54,400 nt of DNA from Neglectibacter sp. X58 (GTDB lineage Bacteria > Bacillota > Clostridia > Oscillospirales > Acutalibacteraceae): assembly GCF_009936035.1 (NCBI RefSeq), contig NZ_QWEO01000016.1, positions 1-54,400 of the forward strand. Direction: 5' to 3'. How positions within the stretch are numbered: position 1 is the first letter of the stretch; every line of letters begins with the position of its first letter. Below the pieces are notes generated by a model, which was given only the letters and a program-made list of their open reading frames with translations, was not told the origin of the DNA and made no database searches. The position numbers and the translations under genes are program-made. Of this stretch, positions 16,873 through 25,451 are shown one piece after another.

Positions 16873-18414
16873 ATGAAACGGATTTCACAAAAGCTTTGGG
16901 GGCTTTTAGCGGCAATACTGCTGCTGGGGGTGCCATTGCCTGCCGGGGCTTTTTCCGACGTAAAGCCTGGAGACTGGTACGAAAACGCTGTTACAGAGAT
17001 GACTGCCCAGGGGTATCTGTTGGGATATCCCGACGGCCGGTTCCGCCCGGAAAACACTGTTTCCGCCGGGGAATTCCTTGCCATTGTAGGACGGTGCGCA
17101 GGGGCACAGGAGGGCGACGGCCAAACAGGCCACTGGGCCGCAGGCTGGGTGCAGGCGGCTCTGGACAGAAGCTGGATAGACTGGGACGAGTGCCCGCCCA
17201 CCGGGGCGCTCTTTGACAAGCCCATCTCCCGGCAGTTGGCGGTAAAGGCCCTTATGCGGGCGCTGCTGCCTGACGCGCGGGGGGATTACAACACAGAGTC
17301 CCAGAAAATAGCGGACTTTTCCGAGCTAAACGGCAGGTATTATGAAACCACCCTGGGGGCCTATGCCGCAGGCGTTATCATTGGCGATCCTTCCGGCACC
17401 TTCCGCCCCTTAGGCTCCTTAACCCGGGCGGAGGCATGCATTATCATCCAGCGGGCACTGAAAAAGGCAGGTGGCGTCCTGCCTCCGGCCCCGGATATCC
17501 CTAGCGGCCCTGTGGAAACCATCCAGGGCGGGGCTTCGGAAAACGGCTGGCTTCAGGTGAAAGGCACCCAGCTTTGCAATGAACAGGGCAAGCCAGTGGC
17601 CCTCCATGGCATGAGCACCCACGGACTCCAGTGGTATGGGCAGTTTGCCGGAAAGCAGGCTGTGAAAAACACAGCCGCCTTTGGGGCAAACCTGTTCCGG
17701 GTTGCCATGTATACCGGGGAAAACGGCTATCTCAGCCAGCCGGAAGCCATGAAAAAGAAGGCCATAGAGGCTATAGACGCGGCTATCGCCCAGGATATGT
17801 ATGTGATAATCGACTGGCACATCCTCTCCGACGGCAACCCCCTGTCCCACGTAAAGGAAGCCGAGGCCTTCTTCTCGGAAATGGCCCGGCGCTACCAGGA
17901 CAGGCCGGAGGTGATCTATGAAATCTGCAACGAGCCAAACGGCGGCGCCGCCTGGGGCAAGGACATCAAGCCCTATGCCCAACGGGTGGTAAAGGCCATC
18001 CGCCAGCACAGCAAAGGCATTATCCTTATCGGCAGCAGCACCTGGAGCCAGGACATCCACCTGGCGGCCCAGGATCCCCTGGAAGGGGAAAACCTCATGT
18101 ACACCCTGCATTTTTATGCGGGCACCCATGGCAAGGAGCTGCGGGACCGCATCGATCAGGTGTTGGCAAAAGGCCTGCCCGTTTTCATCAGCGAGTGGGG
18201 CGTAAGCCGGGCAGACGGCAGCGGCGGGGTGTTCCTGAAGGAGGCCGGGGAGTGGCTGGACTTCCTCCAGAAGCGGGGCATAAGCTGGGCAAACTGGTCT
18301 TTATGCGATAAAGATGAAACCTCCGCCGCCTTAAAGCCCGGCACCCCCGCCACCCGCGCCTGGACAACGGCTGATTTAAGCGAATCAGGGAAATTCGTGT
18401 TCGGGAGGTTTTGA
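16873..18414 (+). CDS. Secreted SLH-anchored GH5 glucanase (cellulase-like)
   Basis: The protein has 513 residues. A signal peptide (KRISQKLWGLLAAILLLGVP, then PAGAFS) is followed by three SLH repeats (about 28-205: FSDVKPGDWYENAVTEM, GHWAAGWVQAAL, YETTLGAYAAGVIIGD). These bind wall-linked secondary polymer. The catalytic part is GH5: LHGMSTHGLQWYG, VIIDWHILSDG, the acid/base Glu in YEICNEPNG (about 353), HFYAGTHG, and the nucleophile Glu in FISEWGVS (about 442). It should hydrolyse beta-1,4-glucans at the cell surface. A GTG three bases upstream is an alternative start. The next gene also has SLH repeats, so the two likely work together at the surface. Confidence 0.93.
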   Translation: MKRISQKLWGLLAAILLLGVPLPAGAFSDVKPGDWYENAVTEMTAQGYLLGYPDGRFRPENTVSAGEFLAIVGRCAGAQEGDGQTGHWAAGWVQAALDRSWIDWDECPPTGALFDKPISRQLAVKALMRALLPDARGDYNTESQKIADFSELNGRYYETTLGAYAAGVIIGDPSGTFRPLGSLTRAEACIIIQRALKKAGGVLPPAPDIPSGPVETIQGGASENGWLQVKGTQLCNEQGKPVALHGMSTHGLQWYGQFAGKQAVKNTAAFGANLFRVAMYTGENGYLSQPEAMKKKAIEAIDAAIAQDMYVIIDWHILSDGNPLSHVKEAEAFFSEMARRYQDRPEVIYEICNEPNGGAAWGKDIKPYAQRVVKAIRQHSKGIILIGSSTWSQDIHLAAQDPLEGENLMYTLHFYAGTHGKELRDRIDQVLAKGLPVFISEWGVSRADGSGGVFLKEAGEWLDFLQKRGISWANWSLCDKDETSAALKPGTPATRAWTTADLSESGKFVFGRF

Positions 18415-18440
18415 GGGTTCCCCCCGAATAGAAAAAGCCC

Positions 18441-18469
18441 TTGCATTTTAAAAAGGATACTGATAAAAT
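18441..18469 (+). promoter_or_regulatory. Promoter of the second SLH gene
   Basis: TTGCAT, 17 bases, TAAAAT. It implies that the gene at 18511 is transcribed separately from the GH5 gene. Confidence 0.7.
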
Positions 18470-18510
18470 GTATATAAATGAATTTTTTGTGAAGGGGTTT
18501 GAGGAATGTT

Positions 18511-20568
18511 ATGAAAAAGAGGCTGTTATCAGGGCTTTTGGCCCTGTGCCTGCTGGCTTTCTGCCTGCCGGTTACAGGGCAGGGGGCGGAGGCTTCCCTG
18601 GAGGAAGGGGTGGAAAAGCCCGGCGTGGATGTGAAAATCCCCATTGAAACCGTGCGCGCCCGGTGCGCCGGAGGCACCGATTACCTGGACAAATACGGCG
18701 TCACCCGGGAAATGCTGCTGGCAGAGCTTTCCGCCCACGAGAAGGACAATTATTACCTGGGCACGCCCCAAAAGAGCGGGGACTGGCAGTCCCCCAAGGG
18801 CGACCCCTCTTATAATGGATCCATTGGCATGAACTGCGCCGGGTTTGTCTCCTATGTGCTGCGAAAGTGCGGGCTGGACGCGGCCGCTGCTATCCGGGAT
18901 ATCCGCAAAAGCCCCTCTGCCGGCCGCTGGAACAGCAGCCGCCCCTATAACGAGCTTGCCAAGGCCAGCAACTACCTAAGCTGGATACAGTATGGCAAGC
19001 TGGTGGCCCATGTTTACGAAAGCCAGTCTGCCATGCTGAAAGACGGCAAGTGCGAAAAAGGGGACTTGGTGCTGCGGTTCTGGACAGACAAATTCACCGG
19101 GAACGACTATGACAACCACATGATGATTTTCTGGGGGGACTCCCCTGGGGAAAACAAGGTGTGGCAGAACGCGGAGGGCAGGAACCATATTGGCCCTATG
19201 GTAAACACCCCGGCTTCTGCCTATATCTTGATTAAATTCGCCCCCAAGGTTCCTGAACCGGAGCCTTTCGCCGGGTTTACAGACGTGCGGGAAGAGGACT
19301 GGTTTGCCCAGCCGGTGCTGTTTGTAAAAGAAAACGGCTATATGCGGGGGGAGACGGAAACAGCCTTCCGCCCCCAAAACACAGTTACCCGGGCGCAGCT
19401 TGTGCAGGCGCTGTACAATATGGAGGGAAAGCCAGCCCTGCCGGAGGAGGCAGAACCGCTGCCTTTCACAGATATGGAGGGGCACTGGGCTTTAGAGGCC
19501 GTATCCTGGGCATATGCCGAAGGGGTGTCTGAAGGCATAGGGGATGATGCCTTCGACCCGGAAGGAACGCTTACCAGGGAGCAGGCCGCGGTGCTTTTCA
19601 GCCGCTTCAAAGCATACAAGGAGGGGCTTCCCTCCTTGAACCTCAACTGGTTAAACAGCTTCATAGACAGGGCCTCCATCAGCTCCTGGGCAGAAGAGGG
19701 CATTGCCTGGGCGGTGCAGGAGGGGGTGCTTTCCGGACGGGGCGGGGCCGTGCTGGATCCCCAGGGCCGCTGCATCCGGGCGGAGCTTGCCCAGCTTATC
19801 CAAAACTATTACGAACCCAGAGAGACAGAACTGCCTGTCCGGGGCGGCGTGTACGGCACAGTCCAGGAGGATTCCGGCAAAGTGCTGCCCGGGGCCGTTG
19901 TCACCCTTACCGGGGAAAGCGGCGCCCGGCGTACAGCCCGTACAGACAGCCGGGGGGAGTATGGGATTTATGGACTTGACCCCGGGGTTTATCAGGCTTC
20001 TGCCGCCAAGGACGGGTATGTGGAGGCAGGGCCTGTAGAAATCTACATCGGCCAGGACGGCGCCGCCCTCCAGCAGGATTTCACCCTGGAGGACGCCCTG
20101 CTGGCCAAGCTTGCGGCCCTGCGGCAGAAATTCCCCCATGGAAAATATTGGAACCACAAGGGCGTTCCGGCTTCCTGGGAGGCCGTCACCTCCACGCCCT
20201 GCAGCCACTGGACAGGGGCAAGCTGGTGCAACTCCTATACAGGGAAGTCTGGCCAGGTTTTTGTTTCCAATCAGCCTGCCATCCAATGCCTGGGCTTTGC
20301 CAGCATGATAAGCGACCAGCTTTTCGGCAAAGACGCGCCTGTGCGCACCTTCCAGGATTTTGACAAGCTGCGGGTGGGAGATCACATCCGCCTGACATAC
20401 GCGGTGCACTCCATGATTGTGATAGAAAAAGGCCCGGATTATGTGAAGGTAGTGGAAGTGAACCGGGACTTCAGCTCCTGCAAAATTGAGTGGGATCGCA
20501 GGATTGAAAAGCAAGATCTGGAAAAATTCGGCAGCACTGTGCGCTATGTAACCCGGTATCCAGACTGA
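18511..20568 (+). CDS. Secreted SLH protein with two NlpC/P60-like cysteine peptidase domains
   Basis: The protein has 685 residues. A signal peptide is followed by an NlpC/P60-like domain with Cys in MNCAGFVSYVLRKCG (about 108) and His in YDNHMMIFWGD (about 201). Three SLH repeats follow (about 250-433: FTDVREEDWFAQPVLFV, FTDMEGHWALEAVSW, IDRASISSWAEEGIAW). Next is a carboxypeptidase-regulatory-like beta domain (about 445-508: GGVYGTVQEDSGKVLPGAVV). The C-terminal part again has a Cys and a His in the right spacing (QCLGFASMISDQLFG about 592; VHSMIVIEKG about 631). It may cut peptidoglycan peptides; the second domain is more divergent. ATG at 18511 follows GAGGAATG. Confidence 0.85.
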   Translation: MKKRLLSGLLALCLLAFCLPVTGQGAEASLEEGVEKPGVDVKIPIETVRARCAGGTDYLDKYGVTREMLLAELSAHEKDNYYLGTPQKSGDWQSPKGDPSYNGSIGMNCAGFVSYVLRKCGLDAAAAIRDIRKSPSAGRWNSSRPYNELAKASNYLSWIQYGKLVAHVYESQSAMLKDGKCEKGDLVLRFWTDKFTGNDYDNHMMIFWGDSPGENKVWQNAEGRNHIGPMVNTPASAYILIKFAPKVPEPEPFAGFTDVREEDWFAQPVLFVKENGYMRGETETAFRPQNTVTRAQLVQALYNMEGKPALPEEAEPLPFTDMEGHWALEAVSWAYAEGVSEGIGDDAFDPEGTLTREQAAVLFSRFKAYKEGLPSLNLNWLNSFIDRASISSWAEEGIAWAVQEGVLSGRGGAVLDPQGRCIRAELAQLIQNYYEPRETELPVRGGVYGTVQEDSGKVLPGAVVTLTGESGARRTARTDSRGEYGIYGLDPGVYQASAAKDGYVEAGPVEIYIGQDGAALQQDFTLEDALLAKLAALRQKFPHGKYWNHKGVPASWEAVTSTPCSHWTGASWCNSYTGKSGQVFVSNQPAIQCLGFASMISDQLFGKDAPVRTFQDFDKLRVGDHIRLTYAVHSMIVIEKGPDYVKVVEVNRDFSSCKIEWDRRIEKQDLEKFGSTVRYVTRYPD

Positions 20569-20577
20569 CAGAAAGAG

Positions 20578-20612
20578 AAAGCCCCCTGGCCTGAGCAGCC
20601 AAGGGGCTTTTT
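20578..20612 (+). terminator. Rho-independent terminator
   Basis: AAAGCCCC...GGGGCTTTTT with inner TGGC/GCCA pairing. Confidence 0.85.
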
Positions 20613-20620
20613 GCGCCTTA

Positions 20621-20768
20621 GAACCTGTATTCATAATCGAAATTGCCGGATGAGCGAGAATTTTGGGGATCAATCAAGGCTGCCGTTTGCGCCTCCGCAA
20701 GAAATTTTCCATAGAGCGGCTCCCAAAAGACCGCTTAAACAGCGGTTACAGGTTGTGAATACAGGTTC
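20621..20768. mobile_element. MITE-like element with 16-bp terminal inverted repeats
   Basis: GAACCTGTATTCATAA (20621-20636) and TTGTGAATACAGGTTC (20753-20768) are inverted repeats with one mismatch, bounding 148 bases that encode nothing. Size and ends fit a non-autonomous transposon derivative. No clear target duplication is seen. Confidence 0.75.
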
Positions 20769-20789
20769 ATAGATGCGGCGTTGCGTTGC

Positions 20790-21809
20790 CTATGCAAAAA
20801 GCTCGGCGGAAAGGCGGGCCTGTTCTGCTTCCACCGCTTCCGGATCAGGCTTTGGCGCGCTTTCATACAGGCGGTTCAGGGCCTCCAGGGCTTCTTTCAG
20901 GTGCCCGGTGGCTGTCTGCACCAGCGCTTTATATTCCCCCTCCAGCTTGTTCAGTTCCCCGGCGTGGGCCTCGTCTGTGCCGGGCACCACGCAGCGGGCA
21001 TACATATCCAGAATCTCATCTCCCTCCCGGGCGGGGAAATACTCGTGGGGCGGGGTGCTGTCCAGCAGGCAGAAACCCAGCTCCCGCACGGCGATTAAGT
21101 CCAGGCTGTCTGCGTCCAGGGCGCAGTGGTAGATTTCCACATCGCAGCCCCGGCGCAGGGCTGCGGCGCACACCTTTTTCAGCAGGGTAGACTTCCCGGT
21201 GCCCGGACGGCCCTTGATAAAGATGCGGCAGTCAAGGCCCGCTGTCACCTGGGGGATATGATCCAGATTCCCCTCCGCTGTGGCCGCCCCGAAAAAGCGG
21301 TGGAATTCCCTGCCAGGGCGGGTGCCGCTTTTGTGGCCCAGCAGCCGCCGTACCAAGGCGTCTCCCAGGCTGTCGGCGGCGGAAAAATCCATGTGTTCCA
21401 GATAAATGCGCTCCTGGCTGTTATGTACGGCCCGGGCTTCCTGGAAAGCGGCCCGGGCCTCCTTCATGGCCTCCCGGCAGGCGGCAAGATCCCCCTGGGG
21501 CCGCAGGGCCTCCGCCCCCCGCACAAAGGGGGAGTCTGGGTCAAATCCAAAGGCCCCGGTGGAAAGCTGGGGCAGCAGGATTCCCTGAACCGTGTTGTCC
21601 AGCGGGTGGAACACCAGCTCGCAGGGAGTGCCTTGCTGCCGGGCCTGCCTGCGCAGGTTTTCAAAAATCTCCTGCTGCACGCTGTGGGGCCAGCCGCTGA
21701 GGACTGCCCGGTGCTTTAGGTGCCCGAAGTTGGACAGGTAAAAGCCGCCGGCCTTGGGGCCTGTGGAATCGACGAAAAAATGGATGGCTTCCTGGTTTGT
21801 CTGCAGCAT
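20790..21809 (-). CDS. P-loop ATPase of the PRK06851 type, function unknown
   Basis: The protein has 339 residues and a Walker A GRPGTGKST at about residue 200, followed by LLKKVCAAALRRGCDVEIYH and ALDADSLDLIAVRELGFCLLD, where the last Asp ends a Walker B-like strand. The N-terminal half (HFFVDSTGPKAGGFYLSNFG) resembles a degenerate second nucleotide-binding half. This matches, from memory, the uncharacterised PRK06851 proteins of Firmicutes. No membrane segment is seen. ATG at 21809 follows AGAGAGGAA. Divergent from the small regulator at 22008. Confidence 0.7.
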   Translation of the reverse strand: MLQTNQEAIHFFVDSTGPKAGGFYLSNFGHLKHRAVLSGWPHSVQQEIFENLRRQARQQGTPCELVFHPLDNTVQGILLPQLSTGAFGFDPDSPFVRGAEALRPQGDLAACREAMKEARAAFQEARAVHNSQERIYLEHMDFSAADSLGDALVRRLLGHKSGTRPGREFHRFFGAATAEGNLDHIPQVTAGLDCRIFIKGRPGTGKSTLLKKVCAAALRRGCDVEIYHCALDADSLDLIAVRELGFCLLDSTPPHEYFPAREGDEILDMYARCVVPGTDEAHAGELNKLEGEYKALVQTATGHLKEALEALNRLYESAPKPDPEAVEAEQARLSAELFA

Positions 21810-21940
21810 AAATGTGATTCCTCTCTTCCCGGTTAATCTGGGCATTCCCTACAGTGTATGCGCTTAAAGAGGCAGCCATGACAGCCGGCTTGCCTTTATT
21901 GCCGGCAGAAAAACCCCTGTTTTTCCAAAAATGTAGGTGT

Positions 21941-22000
21941 ACCTCCTAGCGGTAAACATCCTTTAATGGTAATATTTTATTACTATATATCCTAGGAGGT
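21941..22000 (+). promoter_or_regulatory. Inverted repeat that can mask the ribosome site of the next gene
   Basis: ACCTCCTAG (21941-21949) is the exact complement of CTAGGAGGT (21992-22000), which contains the AGGAGG ribosome site of the gene at 22008. The 42-base loop holds a second palindrome GTAATATTTTATTAC (21969-21983). The first could shut off translation; the second could be an operator. Confidence 0.6.
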
Positions 22001-22007
22001 AACTCAA

Positions 22008-22532
22008 ATGCATATGGATACTATTTTTGCCAGAGAGTTTATAAGTTCCCGTATGCGCAGCACGCGGCTTGCCCGCCATGCTACCAAGCAGGCCATGTCC
22101 CAGGTCCTCCATATAGATCCCCATTCCTATGCGGATTTGGAAAACGGGGTATACTGTCCCTCCGGCCCGCCGCTGCTTCTGCTGCTGGACTACATGGGCG
22201 GCTCTGCCGCGCTGGAATTGATCCATGCCTTCCACACGGCCCTGCACCCCGGAGAGCCGCCTGCGGCCAGGGAGGTTACACAGGAGCAGCTCAGGGAGCA
22301 GATAGCCGTCTGGCTGGAGGACGAGTCTGCCCAGGAGGACTGGAGCATGTATCCTGCCGTCCAATATGATGTTTTTGAGGATGGCAGCAAGCTTGTAAGC
22401 CGCCTGTACTATATTGTCCCAAAGCTTACCCCGCTCCGGCTGGAGTGCTTTGTGTTCTTTGAGGAAAGCACCTTCCACAAGGATCCTTCCGGGGATTTAA
22501 TCCTCACAAGCTCCCGGCTGTATATCCAGTAG
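22008..22532 (+). CDS. HTH-domain protein, probable transcriptional regulator
   Basis: The protein has 174 residues. Its N-terminus (FISSRMRSTRLARHATKQAM, then SQVLHIDPHSYADLENGVYC) matches the five-helix XRE fold, with helix 2-3 at LARHATKQAMSQVLHIDPHSY. The region PSGPPLLLLLDYMGG corresponds to the end of such domains. The C-terminal part is rich in acidic residues and beta strands (QYDVFEDGSKLVSRLYYIVP, LRLECFVFFEE) and is not recognised. ATG at 22008 lies seven bases after AGGAGGT. Palindromes in its leader suggest self-regulation. Confidence 0.65.
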   Translation: MHMDTIFAREFISSRMRSTRLARHATKQAMSQVLHIDPHSYADLENGVYCPSGPPLLLLLDYMGGSAALELIHAFHTALHPGEPPAAREVTQEQLREQIAVWLEDESAQEDWSMYPAVQYDVFEDGSKLVSRLYYIVPKLTPLRLECFVFFEESTFHKDPSGDLILTSSRLYIQ

Positions 22533-22570
22533 GGCGCGGCCAGGATGGTTTCTCAAAGGGCCGCTGTACA

Positions 22571-22620
22571 CAGAGATATTGCCCCGCCTTTTGGGCAGGG
22601 CAATATCTCTGTTCTTTTCC
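22571..22620 (+). terminator. Rho-independent terminator
   Basis: CAGAGATATTGCCC / GGGCAATATCTCTG perfect 14-bp stem, then TTCTTTTCC. Confidence 0.9.
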
Positions 22621-22631
22621 CCAAGGAAGAA

Positions 22632-22660
22632 TTGCCTTGCCGCCAGTAACATGCTATACT
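22632..22660 (+). promoter_or_regulatory. Promoter of the first TrmH-family gene
   Basis: TTGCCT, 17 bases, TATACT. Confidence 0.7.
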
Positions 22661-22717
22661 TAAAGCAATACGGGAAAGCGCCGGGACGAGGGCGCAGGGA
22701 TTCAAGGGGGAAAGGCT

Positions 22718-23539
22718 ATGGGAGAACCCAGAATTGTGGAAATTTCAGACTTTAATGCGCCGGAACTGGATATATATGCCCGCTTAACGGAAAACCAACT
22801 GGTAAACCGGGCGTCTCCCAGCGACGGCCTGTTTATCGCGGAAAGCCCCCTGGTTATCGGCAGGGCCTTAGACGCAGGGTGCCAGCCCGTCTCCTTTTTG
22901 ATGGAGGCAAAGCATGTTGCAGGCAAGGGCAGGGCGCTTTTAGACCGCTGCGGGGATGTGCCTGTGTTCGCGGCGGAGGAAGAGGTGCTGTGCGCCCTTA
23001 CAGGCTTCCACCTGACCCGGGGCATGCTCTGCGCCATGAAAAGGCCCCCGGCCCTTGCTCCAGAGGAGGCCTGCCGGAATGCCCGGCGGGTGGCAGTGTT
23101 GGAAAACGTGATGAACCCCACAAACCTGGGGGCTATCTTCCGCAGTGCCGCCGCCCTGGGCATAGAGGCAGTGCTGCTGACAGAAGCTGGCAGCGATCCC
23201 CTGTACCGCCGGGCCTTGCGGGTGAGCATGGGGAACGTCTTTCTGGTGCCGTGGGCGTATCTCCCCCAGGACAGGCCCTGGACGGAATTCCTGAGGGAGA
23301 GGGGCTTTAAAACCGCTGCCATGGCCCTGCGGGAGGATTCCCTGGACGTGGCGGATCCCCGCCTGAAAAAGGAAAAGAGGCTGGCAGTGGTGCTGGGTAC
23401 GGAAGGGGACGGGCTGGCGCCTGCCACCATTGCCGCCTGCGACTACACAGTGCGCATCCCCATGTACCATGGGGTAGACTCCCTCAATGTGGCTGCCGCC
23501 AGTGCTGTGGCCTTCTATGCCCTGGTTCAGCGGGAATGA
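22718..23539 (+). CDS. TrmH/SpoU-family RNA 2'-O-methyltransferase
   Basis: The protein has 273 residues. The SpoU motifs are all present: ENVMNPTNLGAIFRSAAALG (motif 1, about 130), VLGTEGDGL (motif 2, about 226) and IPMYHGVDSLNVAAASAVAF (motif 3, about 247), which together form the knotted S-adenosylmethionine site. An N-terminal substrate-binding part of about 100 residues precedes it (DGLFIAESPLVIGRALDAGC), as in RlmB/TsnR-like enzymes. It should methylate a ribose of rRNA or tRNA; the site is unknown. ATG at 22718 follows AAGGGGG. A second, different member lies at 48665. Confidence 0.9.
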   Translation: MGEPRIVEISDFNAPELDIYARLTENQLVNRASPSDGLFIAESPLVIGRALDAGCQPVSFLMEAKHVAGKGRALLDRCGDVPVFAAEEEVLCALTGFHLTRGMLCAMKRPPALAPEEACRNARRVAVLENVMNPTNLGAIFRSAAALGIEAVLLTEAGSDPLYRRALRVSMGNVFLVPWAYLPQDRPWTEFLRERGFKTAAMALREDSLDVADPRLKKEKRLAVVLGTEGDGLAPATIAACDYTVRIPMYHGVDSLNVAAASAVAFYALVQRE

Positions 23540-23579
23540 AGGCCATGTCCATCCATAAAAATTCCGGGAGGAAGCATGT

Positions 23580-23762
23580 ATGAAGTACGCAAGGCTGGGC
23601 AATTCGGAACGGAATATCTCCCGCGTCTGCATGGGATGCATGGGCTTTGGCGATCCCCAGAGGGGAATGTGTTCCTGGACGCTGGACGAAGAAAGCTCCC
23701 AAGCCATCAAAGCGCCGTATGTCCCCCACAAGCTGGTAGGCGTTATGGCGCAGAACGGGTAA
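23580..23762 (+). pseudogene. Aldo/keto reductase with most of the gene deleted
   Basis: The first 42 residues (MKYARLGNSERNISRVCMGC, then MGFGDPQRGMCSWTLDEES) are a clear aldo/keto reductase N-terminus. They run straight into APYVPHKLVGVMAQNG, which is like the C-terminus of the same family. A full protein has about 320 residues, so an in-frame internal deletion of about 260 residues removed the barrel and the catalytic Asp-Tyr-Lys-His. A good ribosome site (GGGAGG) remains. The 60-residue product cannot be an active reductase. Confidence 0.8.
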
Positions 23763-24057
23763 GAAAGCCTCAAAGCCTGTCTTAAAACTCTGAAAACCCA
23801 TCTTCTCTCCCCAAAAAGAAAAAACCAGCAGCCAGCATCCCGGCTTATGGAAGCATTAAAGTATCTCTATGTACAGATTGTAAAGACATTCGGGGGCAGA
23901 GCCGAAGGGGACGTCCCGCTTGTACAGAGCATCCTTTTCCGGCGCAGCCGTAGATGAATATGCAGTGGCAGACAAGAGCGGCGTGGCAATTGCTTTCCGA
24001 GAGGAAATGACACGCTTATCTTTTCCACCTGCACCTCAGAATCGAAACAGCAATCAC
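23763..24057. other. Gene-poor stretch with decayed coding sequence
   Basis: On the plus strand short frames such as ALKYLYVQIVKTFGGRAEGD and YAVADKSGVAIAFREEM follow each other in different frames, as in an old pseudogene. I could not assign them to a family. Confidence 0.3.
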
Positions 24058-24101
24058 AAAAAAAGCCTAAGGCCGCTCCAGCAGCGGCCTTAGGCTTTTT
24101 A
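24058..24101. terminator. Bidirectional terminator
   Basis: AGCCTAAGGCCGCT / AGCGGCCTTAGGCT with A and T runs on both sides. On the minus strand it ends the nrd operon. Confidence 0.9.
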
Positions 24102-24196
24102 TAAGTAAATGCGTTTGTCAACATGTGCCGATTCTCAAACAGGCGGCATAGCAGCAATAACTGCGTTAACTATGCAATAGCTGCCAGGAATCACCA

Positions 24197-24691
24197 TCAA
24201 GCCCGCAGCACAAGCCTGCCAGATTCCCTGGTTTTGCGCATATCTATCACCCGCTGGTTCTCGCTGCCCCGGAAAGCCAGCTCCAGGTTTTTCTGCTCCT
24301 CTATAAAAGGCCCGTCTATCAGCAGATCTGTTTCCGCAAGCAAGGCCTGCACGGCCGGGCTGTCCATGGCAGCAAGCTGCTCATAGGTATAGCCGGTGAA
24401 AACCACCACATCTTTGCCCCTGGCGTGTACCTGCCCCGCAAGCTCTGCCAGAGGGGCAGGCTGGCAGAAAGGCTCCCCGCCGCTGAAAGTAATGCCCTTT
24501 AAAATGGGATCCCCGCAGAATTCCGCAAAAATCTCCGCTGTATCCACTGTCCTTCCGCCCTCAAAGGGATGTGTCTGCGGATTGTGGCACCCAGGGCAGT
24601 GATGGGGGCAGCCCTGGACAAACAGGGCATACCGTATCCCAGGGCCGTCCACAATGGATTCCGCCACAATTCCCGCTATCTGAAGCTCCAT
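24197..24691 (-). CDS. nrdG: Anaerobic ribonucleotide reductase activating enzyme
   Basis: The protein has 164 residues, standard for NrdG. It has the radical-SAM cysteine motif in its CxxxCxxC form (QGCPHHCPGCHNPQTH) and the GGE motif (ITFSGGEPFCQ). It cleaves S-adenosylmethionine with a 4Fe-4S cluster to make the glycyl radical of the class III reductase. The start at 24691 lies nine bases after the surE stop. It is the last gene of the unit nrdD / glycyl-radical piece / surE / nrdG, and is followed by terminator 24058-24101. The HPFEGG and DLLIDGPF stretches are also as in NrdG. Confidence 0.95.
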   Translation of the reverse strand: MELQIAGIVAESIVDGPGIRYALFVQGCPHHCPGCHNPQTHPFEGGRTVDTAEIFAEFCGDPILKGITFSGGEPFCQPAPLAELAGQVHARGKDVVVFTGYTYEQLAAMDSPAVQALLAETDLLIDGPFIEEQKNLELAFRGSENQRVIDMRKTRESGRLVLRA

Positions 24692-24700
24692 ACAGCTCGC

Positions 24701-25450
24701 CTACAGGACAAAGGACTTGTTGCGGAAGCCCTCTCCGTCTGTCAAATCATACACCAGGGGGGACAAGGCCACATACCCGTTTGCCACGCAGCCGATATCG
24801 CTGTCCATGCCGAAATCCGGCGTGGCGGCGTCCTGGAGGTTTTTCAGCCAGTAGTAATCCCGGCCGTCCGGGGTCTGGCGGTGCTCGTAGGTATCGGCCC
24901 ACAAATGCGTCCGCCCGGCAGGCACCCACTTCACGCCCTGTATCTTCTGCCCGGGCAGGGCGGGAATATTGACATTCAGCATAAAGTCAATATCCTTCTC
25001 CACATCCAATTGGGACAGCAGCCGGGCAAACACCTCCGCCGCCCTGTCAAAGTCCCCGTCCCACTGGGTGGATACGGCGATGGACTTCTTGTCCAGCATA
25101 GCCCCTTCCATGGCAGCGGAAACCGTTCCGGAATAGAGCATATCCATAGCCACGTTCAAGCCCTTGTTCATGCCGGAAACCACCAGATCCACAGGCTCCC
25201 CCGCCAGGGAGAGCACGCCCAGCCGGGTGCAGTCCGCCGGCGTGCCGGAGACTGCAAAGGCAGCCGCCGCGCCGGGCACCTCCCGTTTCTCTGCAAACAG
25301 GGGCAGCCGCACTGTCAGGCCATGGCCCACAGCGCTGCGCTCCTCCATGGGGGCGCTGACGGTGATTCTGTGCTCTTTGCCCAGGGCCTTTGCCAAGGCG
25401 TGCAGGCCAGGGGCGTTAATGCCATCGTCATTCACCAATAAGATATGCAA
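24701..25450 (-). CDS. surE: 5'-nucleotidase SurE
   Basis: The protein has 249 residues, typical of SurE. The N-terminus HILLVNDDGINAPGLHALAK carries the metal-binding DD. Further motifs are APMEERSAVGHGLT, VSGTPADCTRLG, VDLVVSGMNKGLNVAMDMLYSG (SG.N.G) and GTVSAAMEGA. SurE hydrolyses 5'- and 3'-nucleoside monophosphates with a divalent metal. The start is TTG at 25450, seven bases after GGGAGGG and only one base beyond the stop of the glycyl-radical gene, so it is translated with the nrd operon. Its place between nrdD and nrdG suggests a link to anaerobic nucleotide balance. Confidence 0.95.
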   Translation of the reverse strand: MHILLVNDDGINAPGLHALAKALGKEHRITVSAPMEERSAVGHGLTVRLPLFAEKREVPGAAAAFAVSGTPADCTRLGVLSLAGEPVDLVVSGMNKGLNVAMDMLYSGTVSAAMEGAMLDKKSIAVSTQWDGDFDRAAEVFARLLSQLDVEKDIDFMLNVNIPALPGQKIQGVKWVPAGRTHLWADTYEHRQTPDGRDYYWLKNLQDAATPDFGMDSDIGCVANGYVALSPLVYDLTDGEGFRNKSFVL

Positions 25451-25451
25451 C

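Noticed and set aside
23867-24157. 96-residue minus-strand frame
   Set aside because: Runs through a strong terminator and has no start signal; the plus strand looks like old pseudogene sequence.
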